A stretch of DNA of 64,000 nucleotides, taken from Oscheius tipulae. Its lineage: Eukaryota > Nematoda > Chromadorea > Rhabditida > Rhabditidae. The stretch is taken from assembly GCA_037178975.1 (NCBI GenBank), contig JASJZH010000006.1:1178001-1242000 (forward strand), written 5' to 3'. Under the pieces are notes generated by a model. That model was not told the DNA's origin. It saw only the letters and a program-made list of their open reading frames with translations, and ran no database searches. Shown here piece by piece: positions 57,070 to 64,000 of the stretch (within the stretch, counting starts at the first letter, position 1; the number at the start of each line of letters is the position of its first letter). Position numbers and translations under genes: made by a program.

Positions 57070-58210
57070 TTCCGTGCTGTAAATCTTAAAAGTTTAATAT
57101 CTAGAAAGCTCAAGAAAGGAAGAAGGTACATAGTGAGATTGTAGTTAAGCCTTTTTCGTTAAATTCGACACGTCGAAAACGCTTTCTCATCCTCGACAGG
57201 CATGAAATAGATCACAGAAATCGTGTGCAAAGTTTGTCATTACAAAAAAACTGTTTCTAAACTCGAACCACAAAAATCAATCATGTTTTAACGGAATTCT
57301 TAAATTCTGACGCTCTACTAGGTAACTGGATGGGAGTCACGGGAACGGATTATAAATGGTATTTGAAGCTCTAAACTTGGATAACAGACAAGAACATGAG
57401 TTTTGTTACTTTGGAGCTTGCAAGACGTCTTTGTCAAACAGTTTAAAATTAATAGTTGAGTGTTATAGTAACACAAAAATCAGAAAGGTTACCTTTTCGT
57501 AAAGACACCAAATTATTTTGTAGTTTGTTCTTGTCATTATCATCTAGTTCTCAAGAGATTATTCACCTTTCCAGAATTAAATGTCATGTAGTACGTCGAA
57601 GAATGCCTAGGATGCAGTCAAACCTAATTGCGCATTACTTCCAACAAGCGAGTGAGCATGAAGCTTCAAGCATTTCACTAGCAGGTTAGAAAAATAGCTA
57701 TTTGTGGAAACTATCCTGAAGTATATCATTAACCCTAAAGATCTGTATAAAATACAAAGACTGATACTGACTAAAAACTGGAATTGGAAATGTGTGAATT
57801 CGAATGAGAAAATACGTGTAATCTGAGAGGAAGCAGATTGTTTCTGCGACTGCTCGTGAGAATGTGTTTCGTCAAGCCACTAAATTGGTGAGAAATTTCC
57901 GGAACTTGTAGATCTAATGGAAAAAGTTTATGTTAAGCATTTTATTTTGCGCTTGCCATTGTTTTTATACCACCAAACAATTTGTAGGACAACTTCTGCC
58001 CTATCCCTGATTCCACATTTTATAGTCCCTCTTTCACAGACAAGTTTAGAAATCACTACTATGGATTCTACACTCACGTGGTAAATGTTTATGCTTCCTT
58101 AGTGATACGATCTGAAACATGTTTCAAACAACAATTTTTGACTCACTGTTCCCAGCATTTCTGAGTCGCTCTAAAGAGGAAGAAAGAATCAAGAAGAATT
58201 ATAAAAAGTT
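57070..58210. other. No gene recognised
   Basis: About 1.1 kb between two GPCR genes of the same strand. Only short open frames without domains are seen; promoter sequence for paralogue B is likely at its left edge. Confidence 0.45.
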
Positions 58211-59646
58211 TTATAACTGTGGCAGAGTTATAACAATGTCCGGTTTTCTTGTTTGATTCGAACCATTATCAACTGGAAGGACAGAAGTTTTTGACCACAA
58301 ACTTCTCAATCCTTTGTTGATCTCCGTGTTCCTCAAGAGAAGAGTCAAGCCGTTAGCTATACCTAAAACAAACATGCTTTCCCTAAACATCATCAAACAA
58401 ACCTGCTAACAGAAAAAGAGTGGACAGAACTGGACCGATACTTCTGAATAACACATCGCTTATGTTCTCCATTGATCCGATGAAAACGCTAGGAACGATG
58501 CATAACATGCCAGAGCATGTCAGCGATATTAAAGCCATTCTGTTGGCCTAAAGCAGACAGGTATTTACACTTGGCAACTACTTACTCTTCCAAAACGGTT
58601 ATTTCTGTTGCCTTGAGTTTGCGGTTTAGCCATCCTTCTCAGTTTTATCAGAAAAGTCATGGTGAAGAACAGGAGCACCAGTCCAAGTATCTGAAATTTC
58701 AATCTGTGGTCTGCTTCCAAACTCTCTTCCGTCAACAGTGACAGTAGCTCAGACATCCTATCCTCTACTTATCATGCCTGTCCATTTTTTTTGTTTCTAT
58801 AAACAACCAGAACCTGCAAAAATCTTGCCCCAGACAAACTGTCACTCTTGACCTTCTGTTACCAACTTTTTCTTAGCTAACTGTTCCTGTCAAGTTTTAC
58901 TAATGAATGAAGTAATCAGTACTGCTAAAAATCTAACTCTGCGCTGATCTGGTAACTGCAAACAGGCGCTCTACTCTTTCTGCCGCTGCAGCAAATAGCG
59001 CGAACTTACAACATTTGAAAGCCCCATAGTTCTCTTGTTTTCTGCCTCCATGAAACACATCAGAGCTCCGCAATTCGATCTATGCCTGATTCCGGACAAG
59101 GATAGAAACAAGAAAAGGTCACATATTCCTGCAGCGACTGCAACCACCAGTGTGATGCCTGCTTTCACTTTGTGATTGAAGTATTTGTAGTAGGTTGGGA
59201 TGAACACTGCCTGAAACGAGCTTCAGTTTTCCAAACAGAACACTTACCAAAAGTCTATCGAAGGCTACCCCAATCAGCAAAACTATACATCCCTTATCAT
59301 GTACGAGCATTGGGATGTTTGTGAAAAAGAATACGACCGGGTCGTAGTCTACGCCATCATAATCCCAATAAATGATCAAGAATATTGTATGAGAAGCACC
59401 TGAACCCTCGTTTTTCGTACAATGATCGTTCTAACCCAGTATGAAGTTAAGGAGGTCGTAAACAATCAAGATGTGAACTAATAACAAACTTCCTTTTTTC
59501 AAAAGTCCTGTTTTCCTGCAACTTGTGGATTATATTAACATTTTACAATGTGTTTACCTTGAAATGTACAGTAATAGTACAGAGATGACGGTCCCAAACA
59601 GTCGAAGTGACAGGTTTATGATGTACACTATTATGAATTGTATCAT
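58211..59646 (-). CDS. Chemoreceptor-like GPCR (paralogue C)
   Basis: The start is at 59646 (MIQFIIVYIINLSLRLFG). Following exons read LLVHILIVYDLLNFILG, then IFLIIYWDYDGVDYDPVVFF, IVLLIGVAFDRLLV, AVFIPTYYKYFNHKVKAGIT and NCGALMCFMEAENKRTMGLSN. A further exon gives ILGLVLLFFTMTFLIKLRRM, then ANRMALISLTCSGMLCIVPS, GPVLSTLFLLAGIANGLTL and RNTEINKGL, with stop at 58211. Exon order and phases match paralogue B. No lesion is visible. tRNA-Ala lies 150 bp upstream of the start. Confidence 0.72.
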
Positions 59647-59795
59647 TCAATTGTAAAGCCAGTGTATAACTGAAATTTTGACAAAGACTTTTCAAAGAGT
59701 TGGAATAAAATTTCATAAACCAGAACTGGAAGACAACCGTGCTGCGCTATTTGGGACCCCGAGTATCACCAGAGTGGTGGAAGGGTTTCTCGTCC

Positions 59796-59867
59796 GGGGC
59801 TATAGCGCAGTGGTAGCGCGCTCGCTTTGCATGCGAGAGGTCAGGGGTTCGAACCCCCTTAGCTCCA
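59796..59867 (+). tRNA. tRNA-Ala(TGC)
   Basis: The acceptor GGGGCTA pairs with TAGCTCC (one G-T pair). The anticodon arm CTCGC-TTTGCAT-GCGAG reads TGC, with T-loop TTCGAAC and discriminator A. It lies in the promoter region of the GPCR at 58211-59646, in the opposite orientation. Confidence 0.94.
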
Positions 59868-60997
59868 AACTTCTTTTTTTGCTTTTTTGATGTGATAGTA
59901 TCAAGAACGACATTTTGGCCAAAAGATAGTATTTTCTCTAAAAAAAAAATTAATTGGTAAGGAGAGATTGAACAGTGCGCGTTGATGACAAAGTCAGAAA
60001 TATGCAAGGATCAAAAAGAATAAGAAATGTGTTATAAATGATGGCCGTTAAAGAGTATAGGATCTCAAATGGCCTCTTTAATCGTTTTTAGCTGAATGAA
60101 TTTTCCGAAAAAAAAAGTTTCTGGCAGGACCCTTATCTTTTTTAATTCCTGCATAAGGTCACAATGTCAAACTTAATGCACTAACGAACACTCGGATTCA
60201 ATACAACTTGAAAATGATAAGAAACTGTAACGTTGATACGCCTTATGCTTTAACAGCTGATAAAAAACTAGGTATGTTCCGCTTGACAATATTTATTGTT
60301 AAATTGTATTACCTTGGCTGACAAACAGGGCGGCAGTGATCGCCGGAACAGCAGAGAAAACGTCTATTCCGGGAAGTTTCTAACGAGGAGCGTAAACAAA
60401 GATTATAATGGGTCAGTTGAGGAGGACACCAGCATTTTGCGGGGTGTCCTCCTCAACTGACGTGCGCGGCACAAAAGCTATACTCGGCTATTTGAGAGGT
60501 AGACGTCTTGAACAAACTCACTTGTCTCTCAGAAAGGAACAATTTGTTACTAATGACGCGCAAAAGACATTATCAAGGTCAAGAGTCGATAGACTTGAGA
60601 TTTAGAGATATTCGAACTATTGCTATTTGTTACAGCTCTTCGATGACAAAAGAAGGTTTGAAACTTGGAAACAAGGATTCAGCTTTAGCTGAACTGTCAA
60701 ACTCTTGAGGCATCTGGTTATCCGCTGCCATTCATGCAAGCCGAGAAGTTGAACTCAGAGCTTAAGTAACTACCAGCTGCCAGCTGCAGCTTCGCAGCCT
60801 TTTGGTCTTTGCTTAGAATTGACCACAGGCGGCTGCGCCGCTTCCCTAGTAGCAGTTTCTTCTACAGCTGGCTTGTCCCCTTGTTTCATGACATGAAATG
60901 ACTTGTCAGCTTTTTTGGGTATTAGTGTTGACAGGCAATTGTGCGGACACCATGACAGACGGATAAAGACGTCTCCGACGGCTCCTTTCTTTTGCCA
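59868..60997. other. No gene recognised; contains a perfect hairpin
   Basis: Open frames are short and unlike known proteins. A perfect 19-bp inverted repeat occurs at 60412-60461 and a GC palindrome (GGCGGCTGCGCCGC) near 60830. Confidence 0.5.
60412..60461. repeat. Perfect 19-bp inverted repeat with 12-nt loop
   Basis: GTCAGTTGAGGAGGACACC at 60412-60430 is followed by a 12-nt loop and the exact reverse complement at 60443-60461. Confidence 0.95.
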
Positions 60998-61239
60998 TCA
61001 GTTTACATTGGCGGCTACGCCGCTTCGTAGTTCTAGAAATCTCCCGGCGGCTTCACTGTGAAAAAAAGCCAAGATCTATCGCGCACCCAAAGTTGACCTG
61101 TCAACCAATTTAGGCAATAACTGTTTTTGAACAACAAAACTTCTGGACAACTAAATGGCTCGCTCTTGTTTCGTGGCCACGGACAAACAAACAAACAGAC
61201 AGAGTCCTCCACAGAAACCATCGCGCTTTAGATAGTAGA
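60998..61239 (-). mobile_element. Short non-autonomous Helitron
   Basis: Minus sense. The 5' end A|TCTACTATCTAAAGCGC at 61239 and the following GTTTGTTTGTCCGTGGCCACG match the two other Helitrons. The proposed 3' end is a GCGGCGTAGCCGC hairpin followed nine bases later by CTGA|T at 60998. A second, similar hairpin near 60830 lacks a good CTRR|T, so the 3' end is less certain than the 5' end. Confidence 0.6.
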
Positions 61240-61658
61240 TATGATCACCTGCTTCTGTTACAGTTGCCCATACAGGAGATAGTAACATGCAAAAGGAGAT
61301 ACAATCAGGTAACGAGAAGGAGAATAAGACAGCTTATGCTGACTGGACATGATTAGAAGATGATATTTTAATTGAAAATGTGACACGATTGACTGGCAAT
61401 AAACCGACTGGATGGATTTGAGGAGAGGCTGACAGAAGCATATAAACAGATTCAGTTAGCAGAGACATTCCTTCAGGTTGAAAGGAATCGCAATATATAA
61501 CGGCATAAATTAGTATTTTCTGAGCAGTTTAACTGCAGCTTTATCCGACACTGAAACACAAAATAGCTGTAACTGCGTTTGTCGCCAGAGAAGGATGCCT
61601 GCTAGTCAACCAATAACTGTCTAAGACTACCAATAAGGTAAAATATGTTAAAACGGTA

Positions 61659-61742
61659 TGCACGAAGTGGGTTTCGAACCCACGCCCTCTTGCGAGGAGT
61701 GGAACTTAAGTCCACCGCCTTAGACCACTCGGCCATTCGTGC
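61659..61742 (-). tRNA. tRNA-Leu(TAA)
   Basis: 84-nt minus-strand tRNA with the long variable arm of tRNA-Leu. The acceptor GCACGAA pairs with TTCGTGC. The anticodon loop ACTTAAG gives TAA, and the T-loop is TTCGAAA. Confidence 0.94.
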
Positions 61743-61969
61743 TTCGTCATCGTGGCAATAATAGCCAGTCGCACATCATTCATCATGCGCCGCGCTATTA
61801 GATGAATTTGACTAACGGGATTTGAACAAGCTTTGAGAACTTGTAAATGAGTGCACAAATCAATTTTCTACTCAAATGGACGAAAATGACTTCATTTATG
61901 ACATAATATGATACACATACAAGGAGGAAATGTACATGGAACAACAACGATTGGAACACAAGAAGTATA

Positions 61970-63016
61970 TTATACTTGACGTTGTACTGTAGCTATTTGT
62001 TGAATAATTGGCGGTGCTTGAGACGAAGATTTTTGACTGGATATCCAGCGACTGGTAGTTCCACCTACAGAAACAATTGTGGCCGGAGTTAATCCGAACA
62101 TTTTGACGAATTTTGATCTCAGATCCTTGTTTAAAATTAGCTGACTGATGCTGTGAACACAGCCAGCCGCCAAAAGTCCAACAATGTAAAAGGGTCCAAT
62201 GATGCGGAAAACGGACGTGCCGGTCATCTCGAAAACACCGGCAAACATGCTAGGGATTGTGATAAACACAAACGAGGAGAAAAGACTGATCATGGCTGAG
62301 CGGTTCGCCTAAAATGAAGTTGCTGTAAGTTTGTGTATAGGCTTACCTTGCTGAACCGTTTCTGATCTCTGTCATTTGTGTTAAGAACAGATGTTTCTGC
62401 AAGAACCTTGAGCTTGATCATCATTATGACAATCAGCAACATTACAACGAATCCCATTATCTGAAAAACATAATTCTAACAGCAGTTTCTATATAAACTT
62501 ACAGCATTGCTGGTGCCCCAGTAGTATCTGAATCCTTCACCAATCGTGCACCCTATAGCTGTACAGTTTGGTTTCTCAGAAAAGTCGGTGAGAAGAAACT
62601 CGAGACCAACATCCATGCTCCCCAGCAAGATTCCAATGATGGACACAACGATGGCCCATTTTTTGTGATTTTTCTTTCTGTAGATAGCCGGGACAAAAAG
62701 AGCCTAAGTTTGTTAGTAGATAGTTTTCCAGTCGGACTTACCAGAAGGCGATCGATGGCCACAGCTGAAATAATCACGAGGTTGAACTTCAATTGGAACG
62801 GTAGAGGTGTACTGGAGACGATAACGTATCTCGGATTGAGCGTTATAGACGAAGAATTCCATTTGGCTGTGAGGTAGACGGTATATGGCAGAGCTGAAAA
62901 AACTTACAATTCTATAGTTCTTTCTAAAACCTACTCAAAGCGGCATGAAGGAGGTCGGAGAATATTAAAATGTGAATAAGAAGAAGAGCTTGGTTTTTCA
63001 TTAGACCGGCTTTCCT
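61970..63016 (-). CDS. Chemoreceptor-like GPCR (paralogue D), 5' exon beyond the window
   Basis: The second exon starts after TACATTTTCAG (63017) and reads KAGLMKNQALLLIHILIFSD. Then come SALPYTVYLTAKWNSSSITL, VIISAVAIDRLLV, ALFVPAIYRKKNHKKWAIVV, CTAIGCTIGEGFRYYWGTSN, IMGFVVMLLIVIMMIKLKVL, MISLFSSFVFITIPSMFAG, GPFYIVGLLAAGCVHSISQL and LNKDLRSKFVKMFG, ending at 61970 with a Ser/Gln-rich tail. The layout matches paralogues A-C. The first exon is not in the window because a mariner (from 63026) lies in intron 1. Splice acceptor intact. Confidence 0.7.
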
Positions 63017-63025
63017 GAAAATGTA

Positions 63026-64000
63026 TTGGGTTGGTAAATAAGTCTTTTCGCTTTTTCAAACGCAAAAATTTATTGACTTCCAAATAACTTTTTCATTCGC
63101 TGTAATCACCATTATGATGCACCACGTCTGCCCATTTCACGGGTAGCTTACGGATGCCACGCTCGTAGAACACCTTGGGTTTCGACGCAAAGAAGTTTGT
63201 CAACCAGGTTTTGAGTGCGCCGTCGGAATCGAACTGTTGTCCTCCAATCTCGTTGTTGAGGGTCCGGAACAGATAATAGTCGGAAGGGGCAAGGTCCGGG
63301 CTGTATGGAGGATGGGGTAAAATCTCCCAACCCAGGTCGTGGATCTTGGAGCGAGTGAGTTTTGCAACATGGGGGCGCGCGTTGTCCATCTGCAGGATGA
63401 CCTTCGACTTCAGCGGTCGTTTCTGACGAAGAGTAACGGCAACCTTCTCAAGTTGCTGGCTGTATATGGCAGCCGTAAGGGTAGTTTCAGCATCCAGCAG
63501 TTCCCAGTGCACCACTCCTTCGATATCCCAGAAAACACAGAGCATAACCTTCTTTTGATGAGTGTCGGGGTTCACATCAGGATCTGGTGTCTACCCTGGA
63601 CCCACCAATTTACACTTCTTTCGGAAGTTTACATACATTACCCACTTCTCATTCCCCGTCAGCAGGCGTGGTAAAAAGGATTTCCTCTCATACCTTGACA
63701 GGAGAGAATAGGCGACGGACATGCGCTGCCACTTCTGGGTGTCACTGAGGTCATGCGACAACCAAGTGCCCAGTTTCTTCATAAATCTCAATTGCTTCAA
63801 ATGATGTTCCACTGCAGCATGACTGACAGACAGTGCCTCTGCTAGTTCACGGGTAGTCTGCCGATTGTTCTCGTTCACGAGCTGCAGCAGCTTCGATTCA
63901 TCAAAAGTTGACCTTGGTTCATCTTCTACACTTTTGTCCCCAGACCGAAAGCGATAGAGCCACAACTGACATACCCTCGTAGACGTCGTTCCTTGGCCAT
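63026..64000 (-). mobile_element. Mariner element, copy 3, cut by the window end
   Basis: Its TTGGGTTGG end starts at 63026 after a TA. The transposase on the minus strand is the best preserved of the three: VEDEPRSTFDESKLLQLVNE, MDNARPHVAKL and YSPDLAPSDYYLF with 34 residues between the last two catalytic Asp. The frame is interrupted only near 63580-63595, by a stop after KLVGPG. The first catalytic motif is TGNEKW (Asp to Asn), so it is probably inactive. It lies in intron 1 of GPCR paralogue D in the same orientation as the gene. Confidence 0.88.

Noticed and set aside
1..64000. CRISPR arrays, bacterial operons, ribosome binding sites, rRNA genes
   Set aside because: The window is eukaryotic; no regularly spaced repeats with unique spacers and no rRNA-like stretches were seen.

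Overview
The window looks like nuclear DNA of a nematode. It holds an nlp-6-type neuropeptide precursor, nematode-style chemoreceptor GPCRs (one srh-like, four of a second family), a receptor guanylate cyclase, a multi-ShKT secreted protein, a CUB-like GPI-type protein, orphan cys-loop ligand-gated channels and many transposons. Genes are split by very short GT-AG introns (many 33-60 nt) and the DNA is AT-rich. I cannot name the species. Exon joins given here come from reading phase and GT-AG sites by eye, without transcripts or database searches.

Layout. 0-2.7 kb: three short, unrecognised, spliced genes. 2.8-4.4 kb: tRNA-Pro, tRNA-Gly, tRNA-Pro and a decayed tRNA-Pro. 4.4-11.5 kb: no recognisable gene. 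11.5-13.7 kb: a glycogen-targeting PP1 regulatory subunit (RVxF motif plus CBM21). 14.5 kb: tRNA-Gly(GCC). 14.6-18.5 kb: two tandem cys-loop channel genes on the minus strand and a relic of a third. 19.0-21.0 kb: a dead pogo/Tigger-type transposon. 21.2-23.9 kb: a torsin-activator-like membrane protein (LAP1/LULL1 type) followed after 94 bp by a torsin AAA+ ATPase, in an operon-like arrangement. 24.2-28.2 kb: little that can be read. 28.3-29.5 kb: nlp-6. 29.8-30.8 kb: non-autonomous Helitron. 31.1-32.6 kb: seven-ShKT secreted protein. 32.9-37.0 kb: receptor guanylate cyclase (minus). 37.6-40.1 kb: internally deleted Helitron with Pif1-type helicase remnants.

40.3-42.6 kb: srh-like GPCR whose intron holds a long-armed foldback element. 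42.9-48.6 kb: two directly repeated mariners flanking a small Cys-rich secreted protein and a CUB-like protein. 48.8-49.4 kb: unclear exons. 50.1-64 kb: four paralogous GPCR genes, all minus strand, interrupted in introns by an RTE-type LINE and by a third mariner; tRNA-Ala, tRNA-Leu and a third Helitron end lie between them.

Functionally the best-supported partnership is torsin with its putative luminal activator. The torsin keeps Walker A, Walker B and GCR motifs and ends in KTEL. The neighbour has one membrane segment, an AAA-like luminal domain and a C-terminal Ser-Arg-Ile that sits where the activating arginine finger lies in LULL1. The channels, cyclase, neuropeptide and GPCRs suit sensory or neuronal signalling, but nothing in the sequence shows that they act together.
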